Shown in pieces: positions 1 through 8,895 of a stretch of 64,000 nt of DNA (position 1 is its first letter; each line of letters opens with the position of its first letter). The stretch is from Otis tarda (taxonomy: Eukaryota > Chordata > Aves > Otidiformes > Otididae). A program made the translations under genes and the position numbers. The stretch covers positions 8,758,001 to 8,822,000 of the forward strand of contig CM048554.1 in assembly GCA_026413225.1 (NCBI GenBank), in the 5' to 3' direction. The notes below the pieces were generated by a model that was given only the letters and a program-made list of their open reading frames with translations, was not told where the DNA came from and ran no database searches.

Positions 1-223
1 GTTTTTTTAGTGGGCGCCCATTGCAGTTCATGGTAAACGTCGAAGCTCTGTTCGTCCAGGAAAGCCTGGAGCCCCAATGTGTGCGGTGTTGTAGACGTAC
101 TGTCAAGGGCCAGTGATGAGCAACAAGAGATTTTGGATGGTGTTACATCTGGTGTGGGACCAATCATTCGATGTTCTTGACTTTTTGGTTTTTTTTTCTC
201 AGTGGTGTTCCATTCCAGGTGAT
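1..223 (+). repeat. 190-bp satellite array, block 1 (one full monomer)
   Basis: Holds the tail of one monomer (1-31) and a full 192-bp monomer (32-223). Monomers here are counted from the conserved GGTAAACGTCGAAGCTCTG start. Each carries a GTAGATGCGCTGTGAAGG-like middle and ends in a T-rich tract followed by CTCAGTGGGG or TAGTGGGCGCCC and CCATTCCAGGTGAT. The last three bases before the CR1 insertion are GAT. The left half of this monomer is more diverged from its counterparts at 2782-2973 and 5149-6491 than the right half. No coding capacity is claimed; the short open frames here are chance by-products of a repeat. Orientation is arbitrary. Confidence 0.9.
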
Positions 224-1910
224 CATAGAATCACTCTAATCATAGAATGGTTAGAGTTGGAAGGGACCTTCAAAGGTCATCTAGTCCAACCCCCCTGCAA
301 GAAGCAGGGACATCCCTGACTAGATCAGGTTGCTCAGAGCCTCATCCAGCCTGGCCTTGAACATTTCCAGGGATGGGGCATCCACCACCTCTCTGGGCAA
401 CCTCTTCCAGTGCTCTACCACTCTCATTGAAAAAATTTTTTTTCTAATAGCTGATCTAAACCTACCTCCTTCTAATTTAAACCCATTACTCCTTGTCCTA
501 TCACAACAGGCCCTACTGAACAGCTTTTCCCCATCTTTCCTGTAGGCCCCCTTGAGGTATTGGAAGATCGCTATCAGGTCTCCCCGGAGCCTCCTCTTCT
601 CCAGGCTGAACAGCCCCAACTCTCTCAGACTGTCCTCATAGGAGAGGTGCTCCAGCCCTCTGATCATCTTTGTGGCCCTCCTCTGGACCCTTTCCAACTG
701 GTCCATGTCCTTCTTGTGTTGGGGACTCCAAGAACTGGACGCAGTACTCCAGGTGGGGTCTCACCAGGGCAGAGTAGAGGGGCAGAATCACCTCCCTCGA
801 CCTGCTGGCCATGCTCCTCTTGATGCAGCCCAGGATGCGGTTGGCCTTCTGGGCCGCAAGGGCGCATTGCCCACTCATGTTGAGCCTCTCGTCTACCAGC
901 ACTCCCAAGTCTTTCTCCTCAGGGCTGCTCTCAATCCATTCTCCGCCCAGCCTGTATTTGTGCCTGGGATTGCCACGACCCAGATGCAGGACCTTGCACT
1001 TGGCCTGGTTGAACTTCATGAGGTTGGCATGGGCCCACACCTCTCCAGCCTGTCCAGGTCCCTCTGGATGGCATCCCTCCCTTCCAGCGAGTCGATGGCA
1101 CCACACAGCTTGGCTTCATCAGCGAACTTGCTGAGGGTGCACTCTATCCCACTGTCCATGTCGCTGACAAAGATGTTTAACAGGGCTGGGCCCAACACGG
1201 ACCCCTGAGGGACGCCACTGGTGACCGGTCTCCACTTGGACATTGAGCCGTTGACCACCACTCTCTGAGTGTGGCCATCCAGCCAACTCCTTATCCACCG
1301 AGTGGTCCATCCATCGAACCCATGCCTCTCTAGTTTAGAGAGAAGGATGTTGTGCGGGACAGTGTCAAATGCCTTGCACAAGTCCAGGTAGATGATATCC
1401 GTTGCCCGTCCCTTGCCCACCGATGCCGTCACCCCGTCATAGAGGGCCACCAAATTGGTCAGGCACGATCTGCCCTTGGTGAAGCCATTTTGGCTGTCAC
1501 CAACCACCTCCTTGCTCTCCATGTGCCTTAGCATGCTTTCCAGGAGAATCTGCTCCATGACCTTGCCAGGCACGGAGGTGAGGCTGACCGGCTTGTAGTT
1601 GCCCGGGTCTTCCTTACTCCCCTTTTTAAAAATGGGGGTTATGTTCCCTCTCTTCCAGTCATCGGGTCCTCAGCAGACCGCCACGATTTCTCAAATATGA
1701 CGGCCCCAGTGGCTTGGCAACTTCATCCGCCAGTTCCCTCAGGACGCGCGGATGGATCTCATCAGGCCCATGGACTTGTGCACCTTCAAGTTCCTTAGAT
1801 GATCCCGAACCTGCTCTTCGAGCACCGCGGGCGGTTCTTCATCCTCGCAGTCCCTGCCTGTGCCTTCCACAGCCTGGGTGGGGAGACAAGAGCCCTTATC
1901 AGTGAAGACT
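224..1910 (-). mobile_element. CR1 LINE copy A, 5'-truncated, inside satellite
   Basis: Minus-strand CR1 non-LTR retrotransposon with its 3' tail at the left (CATAGAATC...GGTTAGAGTTGG, then AAGGGACCTTCAAAGGTCAT). It runs 5' into the ORF2 reverse transcriptase and the region before it, and is truncated at 1910. It interrupts a satellite monomer between GAT (221-223) and GGTAAACG (1911), with no clear target duplication. It shares with copy B (2974-4659) an altered tail (ACTCTAAT between two CATAGAAT units) and an extra base near 725, and differs at about 30 positions over about 1.69 kb by eye. The two are therefore copies of one insertion made by DNA duplication. Confidence 0.95.
320..1573 (-). 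pseudogene. CR1 ORF2 fragment (RT domain), copy A, frameshifted and active-site mutant
   Basis: Part of the reverse transcriptase that copies CR1 RNA into DNA at the target. Reading frames at 1016-1573, 636-1106 and 320-706 (all minus) are pieces of one ancestral frame. The first holds the YLDL..AFDT motif (box A) and SGVPQGS. The YADD-equivalent box reads FADE instead of FADD, so one of the two metal-binding aspartates is lost. A 2-bp insertion near 1036 (ACACCTCTCC where copy B has ACCTCTCC) shifts the frame, and a single extra base near 729, shared with copy B, shifts it again. The last piece is the usual CR1 C-terminus ending LDEALSNLI. Non-functional. Confidence 0.9.
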
Positions 1911-2973
1911 GGTAAACGTTGAAGCTCTGTTGGTGCAGGAAAGCCTGGCGCCCCAATATGTGTCGTGCTGTAGATGCGCTGTGAAGGGCCGGTGAGGACG
2001 AGCAAGAGGTTTTGGTGCTGGCACTTTTTGTGTTGGAAAAATTGTCCGATGTTACACATTTATGGCTTTTATTGTCACTACTTGTTCCTGTGCAGTTGAT
2101 GGTAAACGTCGAAGCTCTGTTCGTCCAGGGATGCCTGGCGCCCCAATGAGTGTGGTGCTGTAGATGCGCTGTGAAGGGCCGGTGAGGAACAGCAAGAGAT
2201 TTTGGATGGTGTCACATCTGGCGTGGGACCAATCATTCGATGTTCTTGACTTTTTGGGTTTTTTTTCTCAGTGGGGTTCCATTGCAGGTGATGGTAAATG
2301 CCGAAGCTCTGTTGGTCCAGGAGAGCCTGGAGCCAGATTATGTGTCGTGCTGCAGATACTCTGTGAAGGGCCGGTGAGGACGAGCAAGAGGTTTCTGTGC
2401 TGGCACTTTTTGTGTAGGAAAAATTGTCCGATGTTACACATTTATGGCTTTTATTGTCACTGCATCTTCCTGTGCAATTGATAGTAAACGTCGAAGCTCT
2501 GTTCGTCCAGGGATGCCTGGCGCCGCAATGTCTGTTGTGCTCTGGATGAGCTGTGAAGGGCTGGTGAGGAGCAGCAAGAGATTGTGGTGCTAGCAATTTC
2601 AGTGTGTGAGCAATCATTGAATGTTTATTACTTTTAGGGTATTTTTAAGTGGGCGCCCATTCCAGAGATAGTAAATTTGAAGCTCTGTTGGTCCAGGAAA
2701 GCATGGAGCCCCATTGTCTTTGACTATGAAGATGTGTTGTGACTTTTAGGGTTTTTTTAGTGGGAGCCCATTCCAGCTGATGGTAAACGTCGAAGCTCTG
2801 TTCGTCCAGGGATGCCTGGCACCCCAATGAGTGTGGTGCTGTAGATGCGCTGTGAAGGGCCGGTGAGGAACAGCAAGAGATTTTGGATGGTGTCACATCT
2901 GGCGTGGGACCAATCATTCGATGTTCTTGACTTTTTGGTTTTTTTCTCTCAGTGGTGTTCCATTCCAGGTGAT
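1911..2973 (+). repeat. 190-bp satellite array, block 2 (six monomers)
   Basis: Monomers by the GGTAAAC start: 1911-2100 (190 bp), 2101-2292 (192), 2293-2482 (190), 2483-2669 (187), 2670-2781 (112, truncated) and 2782-2973 (192, which receives CR1 copy B). Two monomer types alternate: one has TTTGTGTTGGAAAAATTGTCC and TATGGCTTTTATTGTCAC, the other GGATGGTGTCACATCTGGCG and a poly-T/CTCAG tract. The order, including the distinctive 112-bp truncated monomer, recurs at 4660-5148, which shows a higher-order repeat. Confidence 0.93.
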
Positions 2974-4659
2974 CATAGAATCACTCTAATCATAGAATGG
3001 TTAGAGTTGGAAGGGACCTTCAAAGGTCATCTAGTCCAACCCCCCTGCAAGAAGCAGGGACATCCCTGACTAGATCAGGTTGCTCAGAGCCTCATCCAGC
3101 CTGGCCTTGAACATTTCCAGGGATGGGGCATCCACCACCTCTCTGGGCAACCTCTTCCAGTGCTCTACCACTCTCATTGTAAAAAATTTTTTTCTAATAG
3201 CTGATCTAAACCTACCTCCTTCTAATTTAAACCCATTACTCCTTGTCCTATCACAACAGGCCCTACTGAACAGCTTTTCCCCATCTTTCCTGTAGGCCCC
3301 CTTGAGGTATTGGAAGATCGCTATCAGGTCTCCCCGGAGCCTCCTCTTCTCCAGGCTGAACAGCCCCAACTCTCTCAGACTGTCCTCATAGGAGAGGTGC
3401 TCCAGCCCTCTGATCATCTTTGTGGCCCTCCTCTGGACCCTTTCCAACTGGTCCATGTCCTTCTTGTGTTGGGGACTCAAAGAACTGGACGCAGTACTCC
3501 AGGTGGGGTCTCACCAGGGCAGAGTAGAGGGGCAGAATCACCTCCCTCGACCTGCTGGCCACGCTCCTCTTGATGCAGCCCAGGATGCGGTTGGCCTTCT
3601 GGGCCGCAAGGGCGCATTGCCCACTCATGTCGAGCCTCTCGTCTACCAGCACTCCCAAGTCTTTCTCCTCAGGGCTGCTCTCAATCCATTCTCCGCCCAG
3701 CCTGTATTTGTGCCTGGGTTTGCCACGACCCAGATGCAGGACCTTGCACTTGGCCTGGTTGAACTTCATGAGGTTGGCACGGGCCCACCTCTCCAGCCTG
3801 TCCAGGTCCCTCTGGATGGCATCCCTCCCTTCCAGCGAGTCGACGGCACCACACAGCTTGGTGTCATCGGCAAACTTGCTGAGGGTGCACTCTATCCCAC
3901 TGTCCATGTCGCCGACAAAGATGTTGAACAGGGCTGGGCCCAACACGGACCCCTGAGGGACGCCACTCATGACCGGTCTCCACTTGGACATTGAGCCGTT
4001 GACCACCACTCTCTGAGTGCGGCCATCCAGCCAACTCCTTATCCACCGAGTGGTCCATCCATCGAACCCATGCCTCTCTAGTTTAGAGAGAAGGATGTTG
4101 TGCGGGACAGTGTCAAATGCCTTGCGTAAGTCCAGGTAGATGATATCCGTTGCCTGTCCCTTGCCCACCGATGCCGTCACCCCGTCATAGAGGGCCACCA
4201 AATTGGTCAGGCACGATCTGCCCTTGGTGAAGCCATTTTGGCTGTCACCAACCACCTCCTTGCTCTCCATGTGCCTTAGCATGCTTTCCAGGAGAATCTG
4301 CTCCATGACCTTGCCAGGCACGGAGGTGAGGCTGACCGGCCTGTAGTTGCCCGGGTCTTCCTTACTCCCCTTTTTAAAAATGGGGGTTATGTTCCCTCTC
4401 TTCCAGTCATCGGGGACCTCAGCAGACCGCCACGATTTCTCAAATATGACGGCCCCAGTGGCTTGGTAACATCATCCGCCAGTTCCCTCAGGACGCGCGG
4501 ATGGATCTCATCAGGCCCATGGACTTGTGCACCTTCAAGTTCCTTAGATGATCCCGAACCTGCTCTTCGAGCACCGCGGGCGGTTCTTCATCCTCGCAGT
4601 CCCTGCCTGTGCCTTCCACAGCTTGGGTGGGGAGACAGGAGTCCTTATCAGTGAAGACT
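2974..4659 (-). mobile_element. CR1 LINE copy B, 5'-truncated, duplicate of copy A
   Basis: Second copy of the same CR1 insertion, minus strand, offset by about 2750 bp from copy A. The left junction (GAT at 2971-2973, then CATAGAATCACTC) and the right junction (GTGAAGACT, then GGTAAACG at 4660) match copy A. This copy keeps more consensus-like bases (FADD, no 2-bp insertion), so copy A carries most of the later decay. No target duplication is visible, as is common for CR1. Confidence 0.95.
3386..4321 (-). pseudogene. CR1 ORF2 reverse transcriptase fragment, copy B
   Basis: A 311-residue open frame from the RT core of CR1 ORF2. Visible motifs are [10 protein letters not shown] at residues 62-71 (box A with its catalytic Asp), [11 protein letters not shown] at 119-129 (box B), FADD at 150-153 (YADD-equivalent catalytic pair), and then the thumb region with [15 protein letters not shown]. 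The frame is lost near 3475 by one extra base (GACTCAAAGAACTGG, where other copies read GGCTCCAGAACTGG). The C-terminal part continues in another frame at 3070-3480, ending LDEALSNLI. The endonuclease domain and N-terminal half are missing through 5' truncation. The start Met is internal, not the true start. Non-autonomous remnant. Confidence 0.9.
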
Positions 4660-5274
4660 GGTAAACGTCGAAGCTCTGTTGGTGCAGGAAAGCCTGGCGC
4701 CCCAATGAGTATGGTGCTGTAGATGCGCTGTGAAGGGCCGGTGAGGACGAGCAAGAGGTTTTGGTGCTGGCACTTTTTGTGTTGGAAAAATTGTCCGATG
4801 TTACACATTTATGGCTTTTATTGTCACTGCATCTTCCTGTGCAATTGATTGTAAATGTCGGAGCTCTGTTCGTCCAGGGATGCCTGGCGCCGCAATGTCT
4901 GTTGTGCTCTGGATGAGCTGTGAAGGGCTGGTGAGGAGCAGCAAGAGATTGTGGTGCTAGCAATTTCAGTGTGTGAGCAATCATTGAATGTTTATGACTT
5001 TTAGGGTATTTTTAAGTGGGCGCCCATTCCAGAGATAGTAAATTTGAAGCTCTGTTGGTCCAGGAAAGCATGGAGCCCCATTGTCTTTGACTATGAAGAT
5101 GTGTTGTGACTTTTAGGGTTTTTTTAGTGGGAGCCCATTCCAGTTGATGGTAAACGTCGAAGCTCTGTTCGTCCAGGGATGCCTGGCACCCCAATGAGTG
5201 TGGTGCTGTAGATGCGCTGTGAAGGGCCGGTGAGGAACAGCAAGAGATTTTGGATGGTGTCACATCTGGCGTGG
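4660..5274 (+). repeat. 190-bp satellite array, block 3
   Basis: Monomers 4660-4849 (190 bp), 4850-5036 (187), 5037-5148 (112, truncated) and 5149-5274 (first 126 bp of a monomer split by an LTR; its last 66 bp are at 6426-6491). The order matches 1911-2781 except that two 190-bp monomers are absent. The first monomer starts like 1911-2100 and ends like 2293-2482 (CACTGCATCTTCCTGTGC), as expected of unequal exchange or slippage between monomers. Confidence 0.92.
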
Positions 5275-5457
5275 TGTCGTAGTTCAGCCCTGATCAGGAC
5301 CAGACTACGCAGTCTCTCTCTCACTCCCCCCACCCTCCGAGAGAACAGGGAGAGAAAATATAAGGAAAAACGGCTCGAGGTTTGAGATAAGGACAGGGAG
5401 AAATCCTCAAAGTTACCGTCACGGGCAAAACAGACTCGACTTGGGAAAAACTATTCA

Positions 5458-5463
5458 TTTATT
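5458..5463 (-). terminator. Polyadenylation signal of LTR 1
   Basis: AATAAA on the minus strand, about 185 bp from the LTR 3' end. It is conserved at 9074-9079, 18522-18527, 23278-23283 and (plus strand) 31267-31272. It would mark the end of R. Confidence 0.6.
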
Positions 5464-6239
5464 ACTACAAACAGCAGGATAATGAGACAGAGAATAAGAT
5501 AACCTCCATCCACCCCTCCCTCTTCCCAAGCTTAACATTATCTCTACTACCTTCCCCCCCCCGAGCGGCACAGGGGGGAAGAGGGAATGGGGGTTGCAGT
5601 CAGTTCATCATACGTTGTTTCATGCCGCTGCTTCATGGTCGGGGGAAGAACTCCTCACATTCCTCCCCTGCTCCATCGTGGGGTCCCTCCCACGGGCCAC
5701 AGTCCTTCGTGGAACTGCTCCGGCGTGGGTCATCTCTTCCACGGAGTACAGTCTCTCCAGAACGGCTGTCCCAGCGGGCCCTCCACGGGCCACAGCCGCC
5801 TTCAGGCATCCACCTCCCCCGGTACGGGGTCCTTCACGGGCTCCAAGTGGATCTCTGCTCCTCCGTGGACCTCCATGGGCTGCAGGGGGACAACCTGCTC
5901 CACCATGGTCGTCACCACAGGCTGCAGGGGAATCTTGGCCAGGAGCCGCATTACTCCTCCCCTCCTTTCTGAACTGACCTTGGCGTCTGCAGCCGTTCCT
6001 CACTCACAACAGGGTGGTAGATGTCTCTCAGGATCTTTTTTACATCTTACTCACTTCTCATCTCCTCTCCACTTCTTGCAGCCGGGCCGGACCAAGTCGG
6101 GCCCAGTCGGCTGCCTGGCGAGAGGCCAGAGGGTGAGGCCTGCAAGGCCCATGAGGCCTGCGCCTCCCCCTCTGCACCTCCGCCCCCGCTCAGCTTCTTC
6201 ACATCTTCTCTTCTCTCTTTTTTTCTCTGTTTTCCCCTT

Positions 6240-6247
6240 CTTAAATA
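6240..6247 (-). promoter_or_regulatory. TATA-like box of LTR 1
   Basis: Complement reads TATTTAAG, followed downstream (leftwards) by a pyrimidine/purine tract. The same word occurs at the equivalent place in the other four large LTRs (9836-9843, 19303-19310, 24004-24011, 30491-30498). Only about 170 bp separates it from the LTR 5' end, so U3 is short. Confidence 0.6.
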
Positions 6248-6420
6248 CGTTATCGCAGAGGCGTTATCACGGGACATTCTGCTACCAATCGGCTCGACCT
6301 TGGCCAGCAGCAGGTCCGCCCTAGGCCTGGCCAAGTCCACTGAACAAAGGGGAGCGACTTCTAGCAGTTTCCTGCAGAAGCTACCACCTTAGGCCCCCTC
6401 TCACTAACAAAACCACGACA

Positions 6421-8432
6421 CGTGGGAACAATCATTCGATGTTCTTGACTTTTTGGTTTTTTTTTCTCAGTGGGGTTCCATTCCAGGTGATGGTAAATGT
6501 CAAAGCTCTGTTGGTCCAGGAAAGCCCGGAGCCACAATATGTGTCGTGCTGCAGATACACCGTGAAGGGCCGGTGAGGAGCACAAAAAGCTTTTGGTGCT
6601 GGCACTTTTGTTCTTGGAGCAATTGTCCGATGTTCGTTTATGTGGTGCTGTGGATGCACTGTGGTGCCGTAGATGCGCTGTGGATGGCTAGTGATGAGCA
6701 ACAAGAGATTTCTGGATGCTGGCAATTTTGGTGTGTGAGCAATCATTGGACGTTTGTGACTTTTAGGATTTTTTTTTCAGTGGGCGCCCATTCCAGACAT
6801 CGTAAACTCCAAAGCACTGTTGGTCCAGGAAAGCATGGAGCCCCATTGTCTTTGAGTATGCAGATGTGCTGTGAAGGGCTGGTAAGGAGCAGGAAGACCT
6901 TTCGATACTGCCACTTCTGGGAGTGGGGCAATCATTCGACATTTGTGACTTTTAGGGATTTTTTTTTTTAGTGGGCGCCGAATCCAGTTAATTGTAAACA
7001 TCGAAGCTCTGTTCGGCCAGGTATGCCTGGCGCCCCAATCCCTGTTGTGCTCTAGATGAGCTGTGAGGGGCTGGTGAGGAGCAGCAAGAGATTTTGGTGC
7101 TGGCAATTTCAGTGTTTTTTTTGTCATGTTCCACCTTTGCCGTTGATGGTAAACGTCCAAGTTCTGTTTGTCCAGGGAAGCCCAGAGCCCCAAGGTGTGT
7201 GATGCTGTAGATGCGCTGTGAAGGGCCGGTGAGGAGCAGCAAGTGTTTTCCAGTGGCTACCACTTCTGGTGTGGGAGCAATAGTCAGACGTTCGTGACTT
7301 TTAGGTCTTGTTGTTTTTACTGTGTGGCCTTATAGAGTTGATGTTAAACTTCAAAGCTCTGTTGGTTCAGGAAAGCCCGGAGCCCCAATGTGAATGGCAA
7401 CAAGAGATTTTGGATAGTGTCATATCTTGGTGTGCCAACAATCATTCGATGTTCTTTACTTTTTGGGTTTTTTTTCTCAGTGGGTTTCCATTCCAGGTGA
7501 TGGTAAACGTCGAATCTCTGTTGGTCCAGGAAAGCCCGGAGCCACAATATGTGTCATGCTGCAGATACTCTGTGAAGGGCTGGTGAGGAGCAGCAAGATC
7601 TTCCGATACTGCCTCTTCTTGTGTGGGAGCAATCATGCGACGTTGTTGACTTTTACTTTTTTTTTTTATTGGGCGCCGAATCCAGTTGATGGTAAACGTC
7701 GAAGCTCTATTCGTCCAGGAAAGCCTGGCGCCCAAATGAAGTGCTTTAGATGCGCTGTGAACGGCCGTTGATGAGCAACAAGAGATTTTGGGTGCTGGCA
7801 CTTTTGGAATGTTAGCAATTTTCCAACATTCATGACTTTTAGGGATTTTTTTTAATAGCTGCCCTTTGCAGTTTATGGTATACGATTAAGCGCTCTTTGT
7901 CCAGGGAATCCCGGAGCCCCAATGTGTGTGGTACTGTAGATGCGCTGTGATGGCCCTTGAGGAGCAGCAAGAGGTTTTGTTTTCATCACTTTTGTTGTGG
8001 GACCAAACATTCGGCCTTCTTGACTTTTGATTTTTTTTTTAGTGTGATCCCATTCCATTTGATGCTAAACTTTGAAGCTCTGTTGGTCCAGGAGACACAA
8101 TATGTATCCTGCTGCATATTCGCTGTGAAGGGCTGGTGAGGAGCACCAAAAGCTTTTAGTGCTGGCACTTTTGCTGTTGGAGCAATCGTCCGATGTTTGT
8201 CGTTTTATTTTTTTTTTAGTAGGAGCCCCTGAGCGGTTAACGGTAAACGTCCAAGCGTTGTTGATCCAGGAAAGCCCGGAGCCCCAATGCGTGTGGTGCT
8301 GTAGATGCGCTGTGAAGGGTTGGTGAGGAGTAGTAAGAGCTTTTGGTGCTGGCAGTCTTTGTGTGGTAGCAATCGTGCAACGTGGCTGCCCCAGTGCAGC
8401 TGATGGTACATGTACAAGCTGTCTTTTTGACA
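6421..8432 (+). repeat. 190-bp satellite array, block 4 (diverged end of array)
   Basis: Begins with the right part of the LTR-split monomer (6426-6491). Units then follow at about 6492-6800 (309 bp, rearranged), 6801-6993, 6994-7147 (154), 7148-7342, 7343-7501 (159), 7502-7690, 7691-7876, 7877-8063, 8064-8241 and 8242-8404, with a last fragment to about 8432. These differ more from each other than the units in blocks 2 and 3, as is typical for the edge of a satellite array. At 6486-6497 the junction CAGGTGAT/GGTA is the unoccupied form of the CR1 insertion site. Confidence 0.9.
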
Positions 8433-8523
8433 GATCAATTTCCTTCATTTAGGAGCAAATCTCTGCTCCGTTTCCCAACCACCAGTCTAGGACAAAATAT
8501 CCTTATTTCTTGGTATTACATGG
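8433..8523. other. Short non-repetitive spacer
   Basis: Follows the last recognisable satellite words and precedes the CR1 tail. No feature recognised. Confidence 0.4.
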
Positions 8524-8772
8524 GGTAATGGTTTTAAAACATGGAGGTAGATTTAGATTAGATATTAGGAAAAAGATTTTTACAATGAGGGTTGTAGAAC
8601 ACTGGAAGAGGTTGCCCAGAGAGGTGGTGGATGCCCCATCCCTGGAAATGTTCAAGGCCAGGTTCAATCTGATCTAATTGGAGATGTACCTCCTCATTTC
8701 AGGGAGCTTGGACTATATGACCTTTGAAGGTCCCTTCCAATCCTAACCATTCTTTCATTCTATGATTCTGTT
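8524..8772 (+). mobile_element. CR1 3'-end fragment
   Basis: Plus-strand CR1 tail: AGGTAGATTTAGATTAGATATTAGG, split here only for reading, leads into GTTGCCCAGAGAGGTGGTGG and GACCTTTGAAGGTCCCTTCC, ending in CATTCTATGATTCTG. The frame encodes the C-terminal '[17 protein letters not shown]' part of ORF2 but breaks after AAGGCCAGG, where about 20 bp present in the other copies are missing. Confidence 0.88.
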
Positions 8773-8895
8773 CCTGAAGGATTGTGGAGGCACATGGATC
8801 AATGTAGCAAAGAAGAAATAGCAGGATATTTCCTGGCAGCTTTTCTTAGTTTTGAGAATTTTTTAGTGGATTGAAGTGTTCCTGACTTTGCTCCC

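Larger units (their letters stand above)
5275..6420 (-). mobile_element. Solo LTR 1 of a 1.1-kb ERV family, inserted in satellite
   Basis: Ends TGTCGTAG...CCACGACA (TG...CA with 6-bp inverted ends), flanked by a perfect 5-bp target duplication CGTGG (5270-5274 and 6421-6425) inside the monomer word TCTGGCGTGGGACC. It lies on the minus strand: a TATA-like TATTTAAG (complement at 6240-6247) precedes a poly(A) signal AATAAA (complement at 5458-5463). There are no gag, pol or env sequences next to it, so it is a solo LTR left by LTR-LTR recombination. A 5-bp duplication is usual for ERVL/class III-like elements; the family name is not fixed here. Long GC-rich open frames on both strands reflect composition. 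Confidence 0.93.

Noticed and set aside
32-223. CENP-B box in the satellite (GTTCGTCCAGGAAAGCCCGG region)
   Set aside because: TTCG and CCGG are present, but the required A and the CGGG spacing do not match, so no CENP-B box is claimed.
1739-2059. 106-codon frame across CR1 and satellite (also at 4488-4808)
   Set aside because: Spans the CR1/satellite junction; its repetition is due to the DNA duplication, not selection for protein.
5587-6324. 245-codon frame as a host gene
   Set aside because: Lies wholly inside a solo LTR, antisense to it, recurs in the sister LTRs with shifted middle frames, and has no recognised domain; reported only as a low-interest antisense-frame observation.
1-8432. 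CRISPR-like array
   Set aside because: Repeats are contiguous 190-bp monomers without unique spacers, in eukaryotic DNA.
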